Shown here: one piece after another, positions 1 to 7,490 of the stretch
Position numbering within the stretch: the stretch's first letter is position 1
Layout: each line of letters opens with the position of its first letter
DNA from: Vibrio sp. SCSIO 43136
GTDB lineage: Bacteria; Pseudomonadota; Gammaproteobacteria; Enterobacterales; Vibrionaceae
Reading direction: 5' to 3'
Assembly (NCBI RefSeq): GCF_023716565.1
Contig: NZ_CP071849.1
Span: forward strand, 1-64,000
DNA length: 64,000 nt
Notes under the pieces: model-generated
The model's input: the letters and a program-made list of their open reading frames with translations, nothing else
Told to the model about the DNA's origin: nothing
Databases searched by the model: none
Program-made: the position numbers and the translations under genes

Positions 1-96
1 CTTTGCTGCCGTTTGAGCTTCAACAGGAGAACTCACTCGACGCTTATTGGTTTTACCAAACAGCTTTGCATTTAAGTCAGATGTTTTGATTGCCAT
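1..96 (-). CDS. parB2: ParB2 partition protein, N-terminal part only
   Basis: Read on the minus strand, an ATG at 96 opens a frame starting MAIKTSDLNAKLF that runs off the window edge, so only 32 residues are visible. It lies 4 bases past the parA2 stop codon, and an AGGAG-type ribosome site sits inside the end of parA2, so the two are probably co-transcribed and translationally close. ParB2 is the CTP-dependent parS-binding protein that loads chromosome 2 onto the ParA2 segregation machinery. The call rests on position directly after a chromosomal parA, on the chromosome-2 setting and on the presence of parS2-like sites in the window. The DNA-binding domain itself is outside the window. Confidence 0.85.
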   Translation of the reverse strand, partial: MAIKTSDLNAKLFGKTNKRRVSSPVEAQTAAK

Positions 97-100
97 TTAA

Positions 101-1321
101 TTAGGACTCCTGATTCATTGATGCCCAGTGACTGTGAAGTACGCGTTCAAGCTCAAGTGCACTTTTCTGCACGGCATCTTGTGCTGTCAGTAGCGTCTTC
201 TTACCACCTTCAAAATCCGCCACCGTCAAATCAAATACCGTGCTGTAGGTATCGGCGCAGGTTTCAAAAGCTCGGCTTCTTGGGATAGTGGCCATCATCA
301 CTTGGTCATTCAACAGGTAGTTCATCTCAGTCAATACCGCTACCTGCTTTTTGTTGTCATCTTCAAACATAGTAGGCATCAGACGGACAAACTCCAAGCC
401 TTTCCAGTCATCCGGAAACATTTCATACACGGTAGGAAGGTGTTGGAAGAAGTTCACTGTTGATGCCCAATCAAGACGTTTCGCCGCACACGGGATCAGC
501 AGCGCATTGGATGCATACATCGCATTCCATACTAGCGGATCGACGTGTGGACCGGTATCTATCATGATAATGTCGAAGTCATCAGCAATCTTGTCAATTA
601 ACTGCTCTTTAAGCAGACGCACGATATCTAACGACTGATTCTGTGACAGGTACTGCCACGCTTCAGCATTAAACATCGCATCTTCTGGGAATGCAGAAAT
701 CGTCTTTAGGTTTGGATACTGAGTTGGTAGCAGCACATTTTTGTGCAAAAACTCACGATCAATTTCCACCCCTTCCGGCACATTCTCTAACATGATGTCT
801 ACTGCTGAGTAGATATCATCACGGTCAGCGGTGCTGATTTGAGGGTTCAAAAACAGGCGCAATGAGCCTTGTGGGTCCAAATCGATAAGGCAAATACGGT
901 AACGCTTATCTAAATTCAGAGCCAGGCTTGCGGCTAAGTGCACCGCACTCATGGATTTGCCCGTACCACCCTTTTGGTTCTGTACGTTAATGATCCATGG
1001 TTTGTTGTTCTCACTTTGCTTGCGTTGGTGAAACTTAGGTACACCCGCAGCATCCATCAGCATGTGCGCTTCAGAAAGTGAAATCGAATAATGATTCGCA
1101 TTGTTCTTAGTGAACTGATGGCCCGCTTGTTCCATCTTATTGATTGCATCGTCCAATTTACGGCGAGTCAAACCACTGCGGGTTTCCATTAATGCTTTGG
1201 ACATTGGAGGGAAGTGGTCGTCACTGCGTTCCTCCAATACAATCTCAATTCGGTCTGCTTGAACTTGTCGAGTCTGTTCAGCAAGGCGAACTAGATTATC
1301 TATCGTAATGTCTCTTTTCAT
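101..1321 (-). CDS. parA2: ParA2 chromosome-partition ATPase
   Basis: A 406-residue ParA-family ATPase for segregation of chromosome 2; it binds DNA non-specifically with ATP and is stimulated by ParB2 bound to parS2. The deviant Walker A motif KGGTGKS is clear near residue 118, followed by the conserved AVHLAASLAL helix and a DLDPQGS Walker A' region. The long N-terminal extension before the ATPase core (about 100 residues, with a helix-turn-helix-like region) is typical of the large type Ia ParA group found on plasmids and Vibrio chromosome 2. The frame is open to 1375, but the start MKRDITIDNL at 1321 fits known ParA2 length; the upstream 18 codons look non-coding. It is followed at once by parB2. 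Confidence 0.95.
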   Translation of the reverse strand: MKRDITIDNLVRLAEQTRQVQADRIEIVLEERSDDHFPPMSKALMETRSGLTRRKLDDAINKMEQAGHQFTKNNANHYSISLSEAHMLMDAAGVPKFHQRKQSENNKPWIINVQNQKGGTGKSMSAVHLAASLALNLDKRYRICLIDLDPQGSLRLFLNPQISTADRDDIYSAVDIMLENVPEGVEIDREFLHKNVLLPTQYPNLKTISAFPEDAMFNAEAWQYLSQNQSLDIVRLLKEQLIDKIADDFDIIMIDTGPHVDPLVWNAMYASNALLIPCAAKRLDWASTVNFFQHLPTVYEMFPDDWKGLEFVRLMPTMFEDDNKKQVAVLTEMNYLLNDQVMMATIPRSRAFETCADTYSTVFDLTVADFEGGKKTLLTAQDAVQKSALELERVLHSHWASMNQES

Positions 1322-1540
1322 CTTCTTATATCCAATAAGTGTTTGAATAGTTGCCTGATAACAATTGTACAGCACTATCCATCAATCACAACAAAAAGGT
1401 GAACAATCATTTTTGAATCCTATCACAGAAAAAGTTCTAACATTTCTCTAATCGCTGAAAAAACACTCAATGAATGTCATATTTCTAGCGCTCAACAGCT
1501 GTAAATCAACTTCAGATTTAAAGTGTGACAGCGTCACTCA

Positions 1541-1553
1541 TTTACAGTGTAAA
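1541..1553. promoter_or_regulatory. parS2 site 1
   Basis: TTTACAGTGTAAA matches the published chromosome-2 parS2 consensus TTTACANTGTAAA exactly. It lies about 220 bp upstream of parA2 and beside the origin, as expected for a centromere-like site bound by ParB2. Confidence 0.85.
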
Positions 1554-1802
1554 ATGATCATTTTTTGATCCTGCAATTGCACCTAATTAATCAAAAGACG
1601 ACATATTGAGTTTACAGGTAGAAACCGTTGGACAAATACTGAACAAAAAACCAATATCGATGGATTATGAAGCTAGAAAACAACTGATAGTGGTTAGAAG
1701 TTATTGTTTTATAACGGAACGATAGAAACCCTCAGATACTTTACGGCGTATGTAATTTTGATATTGATCACAGTCAGCAGCATTGAATAACGGTGTAAAC
1801 AG

Positions 1803-1837
1803 AACGATGATCAAGGAGGTTACTCTTGATCATCGTT
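1803..1837. repeat. 13-bp inverted repeat of RctB-type sites
   Basis: AACGATGATCAAG at 1803-1815 and its exact reverse complement CTTGATCATCGTT at 1825-1837, separated by 9 bases. Each arm carries the TGATCA core of the RctB iterons, and a TTACGG element overlaps the right arm. It is most likely a paired regulatory RctB site (39-mer-like) and not a terminator, since no T-tract or upstream gene accompanies it. Confidence 0.6.
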
Positions 1838-2240
1838 ACGGTACGTTTTCATGGGTTAGGAACAATGATCAAGGTGAAAAATCACCTAAATCGAATAATA
1901 TACTTGGACAGATAAGCGATCTTTCTTTGGATCAATGATCAAGATGATTGATTGTTTCGGAAGCATGTAAATTGTCGGCCAAATTACGGTGCATGTCAGA
2001 TAGATTAAGGCTTTGACCGCAATTACTGATATAGGAAGCTAATATCCATCTGCAAAGGCACGACATTCTACCTAGCTTGATCATGCATCCGAGCAGTAGA
2101 AGCCAGTACAATGAACAACTAAAATCGCATTTCAACGCGTCGTTGGATACGCAATAGCATAGTTTACACAGGAAAATGGCGCATACTTGATCATGCTTTC
2201 GTAGAAAACATGCGGATTGAGCCCTGAAGCCACCAGGGTT

Positions 2241-2249
2241 TGTGGATAA
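2241..2249 (-). promoter_or_regulatory. DnaA box in oriCII
   Basis: TGTGGATAA is the complement of TTATCCACA, a perfect DnaA box. It sits just upstream of the six phased iterons. A weaker match, TTATCCACG, lies at 2436-2444 at the left edge of the AT-rich region. DnaA is required for unwinding of the chromosome-2 origin in V. cholerae. Confidence 0.85.
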
Positions 2250-2263
2250 GGTGTGTTTGCTAT

Positions 2264-2391
2264 TTGATCATGCTTTTGGAGAGATGTTGATCATCGATTC
2301 GATCTGATGATGATCATCGTTTCTAGATTTTTTGATCATGCTTTCATGAATACAATGATCATGGTTTCGGAAACTGCATGATCATGCTTTC
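2264..2391 (+). repeat. Six phased RctB iterons of oriCII
   Basis: Six directly repeated sites with consensus WTGATCATSNTTTC start at 2264, 2287, 2310, 2332, 2355 and 2378, i.e. a 22-23 bp step or about two helical turns, so RctB would bind one face of the DNA. Each contains a GATC Dam site; in V. cholerae RctB binding to the 12-mers needs adenine methylation. The number, phasing and position between the DnaA box and the AT-rich region match the minimal origin of Vibrio chromosome 2. Confidence 0.92.
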
Positions 2392-2444
2392 CAAACGTGT
2401 ATTTTTTAGTTCTTCAAATACAATAAGTTACGAACTTATCCACG

Positions 2445-2560
2445 CCCAGATCATAAGATCACTTAATCAATATAGATCAATTTAATCAAAAAGATCAGGT
2501 TTAAAAAAACCAATACTTTTTCTTTATTTATTGATCTTTTTTCTTTAATCTTCGGGAACC
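2445..2560. other. oriCII DNA unwinding element with ATCA repeats
   Basis: A strongly AT-rich stretch following the iterons. Six ATCA tetramers begin at 2450, 2458, 2466, 2476, 2485 and 2494, then a run of A and T tracts reaches about 2555. In V. cholerae the unwinding element carries ATCA repeats that RctB binds as single strands during opening. The region also lies directly upstream of rctB, so the rctB promoter probably overlaps it. Confidence 0.8.
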
Positions 2561-2612
2561 ATAACGAAATTACGGCTAGCGTACTACGGACCAGTCCTGA
2601 CAGAGCATGATC

Positions 2613-4589
2613 ATGAGCAGTGAAGAAAAGATCTTAATAAAATCCCCAAGAAGTCAAAAAGATGGACATTTGTTCTTGGTTAACGAACAAATCGTGGATT
2701 GGATCGAACAGTATCAACACTTCAAAGGGGTAACCCGAAGTATCCTAGAGCTGCTCAACTTAATTTCTCTTCGTGGCTTAACCAGTAAAGACGGATACGT
2801 ATCAACCACAGAGATCGTCGAAGCGACAGATCGTCAACTGACTCGAGCAGCAATACAGCAACGGCTGCGAGCGGCGGTAAGTATCGGCTTATTCAAACAA
2901 CATCGCGTGAAGTTTGAAGAGGGTCTTGCGGGTAAAACCATGCTTCACGAGTTTATCAATCCAAGTTTGTTGATCACGGCATTGGGCGCAACCAGTTTAA
3001 AAACGGACTCGAGCCGTCAAAATGAAAAACAGAAGCGTTCCAAAGCCTTAGCACAAACCCAAGTCAACCGTCGACTGCTAAACGAACATGGTCTTAATAC
3101 GCCACCGACCATGCGAGATGAGTCAGAGCAGTTTGTGGTGTCACCGACTAACTGGGCAGGCATTATCGATCAGGCACTTGCGCCACCGAGAACTCGAAAA
3201 AGTTATCAAAAATCTATGGTGTCGATCTCTGGCAGCCGAGCAGTGATCGAGACAAGATCGTCTAAAAACATTATGACGGTTGATGATCTGATGACCCTGT
3301 TTGCACTCTTCACTTTGACGGTTCAATACCATGAACATCACCAAGAAGAGTATCAACTTAACGGCAAACAGATCCCTAACAAGACTCCGCTCTACATCAC
3401 CGATATTTTGGCGCTGCGTGGCAAGAAGGACAGTGGTCCAGCGCGAGATTCGATCCGCGAAAGTATCGATAGGATCGAGTTTACCGATTTTCAGCTTCAC
3501 GAACTGACTGGCCGTTGGATGAGCGAAAACATGCCAGAAGGCTTTAAGAGCGATCGTTTTCGTTTCCTAGCCCGAACCATTACTGCATCCGAAGAAGCGC
3601 CTACAGAGACCGCAGGGGGCGAAATACGCATAAAACCGAACCTATACATCCTAGTTTGGGAACCTTCGTTTTATGATGAGCTGTTAACCCGCGATTATTT
3701 CTTCCTGTTCCCACCAGAGATCTTGCGCCAGCACACTCTGGTGTTCCAGCTCTATTCTTTCTTCAGAAGCCGCATGTCTCGTCGCTTTACCGACAGTATG
3801 TTGCTTAGCGAACTCAACCAGAAACTGGCGCGAAATATCGAATGGCGTCGTTTTTCGATGGATCTTGTGCGAGAGCTGCGTCGCTTGTCTGAAGGGCAGG
3901 GGGATGAAAGCTGTTTCTTGGTCAACCTTTGGGGCTACCATTTAACGTTGACCGCCATTATCGACAAAGGCAAAGTCAGCGATTATCAAGTTGATATCAA
4001 GTGTGATGTTGAAGAAGTACTGCGCTATTCTCGCGCTCGTACAACCAATGCGGGCAAGCGCAACATGGCACCAACCCTGCCTAACCCGTTGCGTAACGAA
4101 ATGGTCTCGACGCAGAAGCTAGAAGAGCTAGCCGAGATCATCGACGGAGAGTTTGAGCCAATCCAACGCCGACCTAGTCAGGGCAAAGGTAGACTTGGAC
4201 GACGAGTCAAGCAGCGTAAACACTTGGTTGAGATCAACGCCGATGAGCTAACGATCATCTTGTCGAAATACACCTCTGAGCAGGCGCTAGAGCGCAGCGT
4301 AACGGCGTTGTCGGCAATGACAGGCCATGCCCACAACGTAATCATGGAAGAGTGTCAGGAGCTCATAGAGAAGCTAGACTGGCTTCGTGTGGGGGAATCT
4401 GTAATGAGCTACGATACCTTGAGCAAAACTATCGAACTCTATAATGCTCGCAGCGAGTCTAAACACCTCTCTATCGAGCGCCTGATTGGCGGATTAGCGG
4501 TGCGTCGCAAGGTATGTAAGCAAGTATTTGAAGGTCACTTGGATGAAAGTGTCATGAGAGTGCTTGATGAAGTGGCCACCGGCGCTTGA
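2613..4589 (+). CDS. rctB: RctB, initiator of chromosome 2 replication
   Basis: A 658-residue initiator specific to Vibrionaceae that binds the iterons and the unwinding element of oriCII, and the inhibitory 39-mer sites. The sequence follows the known protein closely: an N-terminal winged-helix region with the block LTRAAIQQRLRAAV, a central IMTVDDLMTLFALFTLTVQ dimerisation region, and a C-terminal basic part rich in Arg and Lys. The start MSSEEK at 2613 matches the known N-terminus; an ATG two codons earlier (2607) is also in frame. An ATGATCATG iteron-like core overlaps the start codons, which may contribute to autorepression. A terminator follows at 4734. Confidence 0.97.
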   Translation: MSSEEKILIKSPRSQKDGHLFLVNEQIVDWIEQYQHFKGVTRSILELLNLISLRGLTSKDGYVSTTEIVEATDRQLTRAAIQQRLRAAVSIGLFKQHRVKFEEGLAGKTMLHEFINPSLLITALGATSLKTDSSRQNEKQKRSKALAQTQVNRRLLNEHGLNTPPTMRDESEQFVVSPTNWAGIIDQALAPPRTRKSYQKSMVSISGSRAVIETRSSKNIMTVDDLMTLFALFTLTVQYHEHHQEEYQLNGKQIPNKTPLYITDILALRGKKDSGPARDSIRESIDRIEFTDFQLHELTGRWMSENMPEGFKSDRFRFLARTITASEEAPTETAGGEIRIKPNLYILVWEPSFYDELLTRDYFFLFPPEILRQHTLVFQLYSFFRSRMSRRFTDSMLLSELNQKLARNIEWRRFSMDLVRELRRLSEGQGDESCFLVNLWGYHLTLTAIIDKGKVSDYQVDIKCDVEEVLRYSRARTTNAGKRNMAPTLPNPLRNEMVSTQKLEELAEIIDGEFEPIQRRPSQGKGRLGRRVKQRKHLVEINADELTIILSKYTSEQALERSVTALSAMTGHAHNVIMEECQELIEKLDWLRVGESVMSYDTLSKTIELYNARSESKHLSIERLIGGLAVRRKVCKQVFEGHLDESVMRVLDEVATGA

Positions 4590-4733
4590 CGTGAACTTGT
4601 CACGAGTTGACCTTGGCATGACAAAAGCGAATATTGGCCTTGCTAAAGTGGTGACTGAAGTACGAGGTTTCCTAAGTATTTCAATCAATTAATAGATGGC
4701 TCATATTGTTTATGTTTGAACAATAATTGTTTT

Positions 4734-4762
4734 AGGCGGGTTTATGACTCGCCTATTTTTTT
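4734..4762 (+). terminator. Terminator after rctB
   Basis: Stem AGGCGGGT / ACTCGCCT with one G-T pair and a 5-base loop, followed by a T-rich tail. It lies 145 bp after the rctB stop codon on the plus strand. Confidence 0.75.
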
Positions 4763-4807
4763 GTCTATGATTTTGATTTACACATCTTAGAAGTTCTACG
4801 ATCACCT

Positions 4808-4864
4808 CTTGATCATGTTTCCGAACTATTGATTAAAAATCACTGATGCCTTGATCATCGTTTC
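4808..4864 (+). promoter_or_regulatory. Two RctB-type sites downstream of rctB
   Basis: CTTGATCATGTTTCC at 4808-4822 and CTTGATCATCGTTTC at 4850-4864 match the origin iterons. The second lies in the last codons of the minus-strand gene that ends at 4833. They are 2.4 kb from the origin array. Confidence 0.6.
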
Positions 4865-5396
4865 GAAACTCTTCCAACTCAACACTATGTAGCGCTGCCA
4901 TAAAATGGATATGCCCCTCCACTTGAGTCTCACATTCACTTAGCCAGTGGCAGCGACTGCAAAGCTCTAACACGAGAACAATCAAATGATCGAGGCGTTC
5001 TATCGCCCATAGTTTGATCACTCGGTCTGTCATCGCATCACTGGCGATTGCTTGCATCTTGGCATAACCGAAGTTGAGATACTGATAGGCGGACATGTCA
5101 CGGCCTTCATCGAGATAAGATTGGTAGATCCTCAAGCAGCCGTCTAACCAGCAGGCGAGGGCACGGCCTTGTTCTGGGGTGGCATCTGGCCCCCACAAAC
5201 TTTCGGGCGGATGCATGATCAAGGGGATCAATGCTTCTACTTGATCATGCATACGGGAATCTGGGTGATCAGCGCTTTGCGACTGAGTGTCATACCATTG
5301 GGAGATCTGTTGTTGCCAACGGGCGAGGGCATCCATATCGCAGGCCTGAGTGATGAAAGATGGCTTAAGTTTGGTCGATAAAGCCACTTCTCTCAA
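4833..5396 (-). CDS. Unknown protein next to rctB
   Basis: A protein of up to 187 residues, convergent with rctB, which I do not recognise. It is predicted soluble and mostly helical, rich in His, Cys and Trp, with no signal peptide or membrane segment. The frame opens with a TTG at 5396 and no clear ribosome site; GTG at 5387 or ATG at 5336 (MDALARWQQQ) are alternatives, so the start is uncertain. The gene contains three RctB-type sites, including a 13-bp inverted repeat, so part of its codon choice is constrained by DNA-site function. A homologous hypothetical gene next to rctB is expected in other vibrios. Confidence 0.6.
   Translation of the reverse strand: MREVALSTKLKPSFITQACDMDALARWQQQISQWYDTQSQSADHPDSRMHDQVEALIPLIMHPPESLWGPDATPEQGRALACWLDGCLRIYQSYLDEGRDMSAYQYLNFGYAKMQAIASDAMTDRVIKLWAIERLDHLIVLVLELCSRCHWLSECETQVEGHIHFMAALHSVELEEFRNDDQGISDF
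5211..5252. repeat. 13-bp inverted repeat of RctB-type sites inside a gene
   Basis: ATGCATGATCAAG at 5211-5223 and its exact reverse complement CTTGATCATGCAT at 5240-5252, with a 16-base spacer. The layout resembles the 1803-1837 repeat: outward arms each with TGATCA. This makes a second paired RctB-type site, 2.8 kb from the origin iterons. Confidence 0.6.
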
Positions 5397-5684
5397 ACGC
5401 TGAAATCAGAACTTGGCAAGTTTTCAATCTGACGATCTATACTTGAAACAAGGATACAAATAACGTTTTTGTCAATGAGAGCTTTGTCACACCCAATTGA
5501 TGGAGGTTATTCGGCTAAATTTAAACGCTTCATAAGTCTGATGCTAGTACTATCGCAGGCTTATTTAGACTCATTAATGGAACTATTAATTAGCTCACAT
5601 TCCCGTACTGTTTTGCTTAACAAGCCAGTGCTTGCTTTGCTACAGATTAGGCGTCCAAACCACATGGTTGAAGCGGAGGTAAGT

Positions 5685-5876
5685 ATGTCCATAAATTCAA
5701 TTGACCATGATGAAATGACTCGAATCACTGACAAGTGGGATCCAAAGGATGAAACCAAGTCTTCGAGTACTCAAGTAAAATCAGCAGCCGCTCGTCGTCG
5801 TATTGAGGCGCTTAGAGAAATCCGAGAAAGCGGTCTATCCCTTGAGGAGGCCCAAGAGCTCGGTTTGCTCGACTAG
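5685..5876 (+). CDS. Small unknown protein, PA3496-like
   Basis: A 63-residue charged protein starting MSINSIDHDEM. The start at 5685 is chosen because GGAGG lies 7 bases upstream; the frame is open further upstream to 5469, but that part has no ribosome site and unlikely composition. The C-terminal half (AAARRRIEALREIRESG) is a basic helix followed by an acidic end, broadly like the small PA3496-type proteins, though the match is too short to be firm. No membrane segment is seen. The function is unknown. Confidence 0.6.
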   Translation: MSINSIDHDEMTRITDKWDPKDETKSSSTQVKSAAARRRIEALREIRESGLSLEEAQELGLLD

Positions 5877-6051
5877 ACGTTGCGGACAGCAGCCCATGGG
5901 TGAATCAGATTGGCTGACTTCACCCGTTATTTTTTTGCGTTCTCGCAAATATGTGTCAGTTCCCTTATCTCTCTTTCTCGTACGCACTCCCCTTATGGTC
6001 GCGGCTATGATATATTCTTTCGCCAGATTTTAATCGATTGAGATTCTAACC

Positions 6052-6261
6052 ATGTCATTTAACTTGTCGCTTCTTCCAGCAGAAGACAAACTGCGTATTG
6101 AGATCGATAAGCAAGCGTCGTTTCTTGTATGGAAAATCAAACAAGCACAAGCGGGCCCAGAGGCACTTACTGAGCATCTGGCGGGCTTAAGAGACGAAAC
6201 GCACCAGACTTGGTTTGAGCAATCGGTGCAAAAATATAAACAGGTGATGGGCGTAGCCTGA
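6052..6261 (+). CDS. Small unknown protein, DUF3283-like
   Basis: A 69-residue protein starting [20 protein letters not shown], predicted helical and soluble. It resembles the DUF3283 proteins found next to this YebC-type gene in vibrios; I base this on recall of the N-terminal block, not on a search. It lies 75 bp upstream of the YebC/PmpR-family gene on the same strand and may be co-transcribed with it. No known role. Confidence 0.7.
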   Translation: MSFNLSLLPAEDKLRIEIDKQASFLVWKIKQAQAGPEALTEHLAGLRDETHQTWFEQSVQKYKQVMGVA

Positions 6262-6335
6262 TCGCCTCGTGGGTAAGCCAACTAGGCATTCATCCACATT
6301 GTGATTCGCATAAATTAAGCAGAGAGAACATCCCG

Positions 6336-7052
6336 ATGGGAAGAAGTTTTGAAGTGCGCAAGGCCTCAATGGCAAAAACTGCAGGCGCAAAAATTAAAGT
6401 TTATTCCAAGTACGGTAAAGAAATTTACGTGTGTGCTAAGAACGGTGGTGCAGACCCAGATATGAACCTTTCGCTTAAGCACCTTATCGCTAAAGCTAAG
6501 AAAGATCAGGTTCCTGCTCACGTTATCGACAAAGCGCTGGATAAAGCGAATGGCGGCGGCGGTGAAGACTACGTACCAGCGCGTTACGAAGGTTTTGGCC
6601 CAGGCGGCACCAGCGTAATCGTTGACTGTCTAACTGATAACGGCAACCGTACTTTCCAAGATGTTCGTCAGTGTTTCGTGAAAACTGGTGCGAAAATTGG
6701 TGTTGAGGGTTCTGTATCTCACATGTTCGCTCACCAAGCAGTATTCCAGTTCAAAGGCGACGATGACGAAGCCATTCTTGAAGCACTAATGATGGAAGAC
6801 GTAGACGTGACTGACGTTGAGCTAGAAGATGGTGTGATCACTGTTTTTGCTCCAACGACAGAGTTCTTCAAAACGAAGACGGCACTGAACGAAACTTTCC
6901 CAGACCTGACGTTAGATGTGGAAGAAATCACTTTCGTACCGTCAATGCACACTGCAGTGACTGGCGAAGATGCTGAGAAATTCCAGAAGTTCCTAGACCT
7001 TCTAGATGACTGTGATGATGTTCAGCAGGTTTACCACAACGCTGAGCTGTAA
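6336..7052 (+). CDS. YebC/PmpR-family transcriptional regulator
   Basis: A 238-residue member of the YebC/TACO1 family, closest in length and N-terminus ([19 protein letters not shown]) to the YeeN subgroup of E. coli. The family mark is the N-terminal domain with the basic stretch and the glycine-rich block [19 protein letters not shown], followed by two alpha/beta domains rich in acidic residues. Members act as DNA-binding regulators or, in the YebC1/TACO1 branch, help ribosomes through proline-rich stretches; which applies here is open. A ribosome site (AGAGAGAA) precedes the ATG, and a strong terminator follows. Confidence 0.9.
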   Translation: MGRSFEVRKASMAKTAGAKIKVYSKYGKEIYVCAKNGGADPDMNLSLKHLIAKAKKDQVPAHVIDKALDKANGGGGEDYVPARYEGFGPGGTSVIVDCLTDNGNRTFQDVRQCFVKTGAKIGVEGSVSHMFAHQAVFQFKGDDDEAILEALMMEDVDVTDVELEDGVITVFAPTTEFFKTKTALNETFPDLTLDVEEITFVPSMHTAVTGEDAEKFQKFLDLLDDCDDVQQVYHNAEL

Positions 7053-7063
7053 TTGCTAGTTTC

Positions 7064-7098
7064 AAAAAAAACCGAGCGACTTAGCTCGGTTTTTTTAC
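7064..7098 (+). terminator. Terminator after the YebC-family gene
   Basis: Perfect stem ACCGAGC / GCTCGGT with a 6-base loop, preceded by A-tract and followed by seven T. It would work in both directions. Confidence 0.9.
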
Positions 7099-7123
7099 GT
7101 CTGCATCGGCTAAATGACTAAGT

Positions 7124-7136
7124 TTTACACTGTAAA
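7124..7136. promoter_or_regulatory. parS2 site 2
   Basis: TTTACACTGTAAA, an exact match to the chromosome-2 parS2 consensus, in the intergenic region after the YebC-family terminator. Confidence 0.85.
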
Positions 7137-7139
7137 TCC

Positions 7140-7374
7140 TTGATCTACACCTGTGCATATTTGCTCCAATTTGGCGCAATCTTTTCTTTGAACGCTCTGA
7201 CTTATTGCTTAAGTCCATGAATTTTCAACTAATGGCTTATTGGCTCAGCTTTTGCTGTATTAAGAGTGGTCGTAAAAACCCCAAATCATTGTCGACCGTT
7301 AGCTCAGACACAAATACCTACAACGTCATTTGGCTATAGCGCCTTCTTCCCCAGGTTAAGAAGGCGCTTTTTTC
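7140..7374 (+). ncRNA. Possible small RNA ending in an orphan terminator
   Basis: The 438-bp gap between 7053 and 7490 has no credible protein. After the YebC terminator and the parS2 site, about 200 bp of ordinary composition end in a second strong terminator: a 10-bp stem GCGCCTTCTT / AAGAAGGCGC (7339-7367) with a T-tract. A terminator with no gene before it suggests a small RNA on the plus strand. I cannot locate its promoter or 5' end, so the boundaries are a guess. Confidence 0.35.
7339..7374 (+). terminator. Orphan rho-independent terminator
   Basis: Ten-pair perfect stem GCGCCTTCTT / AAGAAGGCGC with an 8-base loop, followed by TTTTTTC. No protein gene on the plus strand ends between this and the previous terminator at 7064. 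Confidence 0.85.
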
Positions 7375-7490
7375 TTTGGCGACAGAATCCCTCATAAGCT
7401 ACTGGCACGAAACTTCAAACGCGAGTAATCTCAATCTATTACAATTTGTAGCCGCCGAATTACCGTGGCTCAAAAAAGAAAGGAAGCAGT

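Larger units (their letters stand above)
1376..2240. promoter_or_regulatory. rctA/incII-like regulatory part of oriCII
   Basis: A non-coding stretch between parA2 and the iteron array. It holds one parS2 site (1541-1553), several RctB-type GATC-centred sites (ATGATCAAGGTG at 1865, ATGATCAAGATG at 1935, CTTGATCATGCATCC at 2076, TTGATCATGCTTTC at 2187), a 13-bp inverted repeat at 1803-1837, and repeated TTACGG elements at 1741, 1836 and 1984 with a variant TAACGG at 1788. In V. cholerae the matching region (rctA plus 39-mer sites) negatively controls origin firing by binding RctB. Assignment is by position and motif; no protein is supported here. Confidence 0.75.

Noticed and set aside
1932..2135. 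67-residue open frame on the minus strand inside the origin region
   Set aside because: It overlaps RctB-type sites, has no ribosome site and an unlikely composition rich in Cys and Trp; the region works as DNA.
2607..2612. Start of rctB at 2607
   Set aside because: It adds only MI before the conserved MSSEEK start; possible but less likely.
5469..5684. Upstream extension of the 63-residue gene to make a 135-residue protein
   Set aside because: GGAGG lies at the internal ATG, and the extension has no family features or ribosome site.
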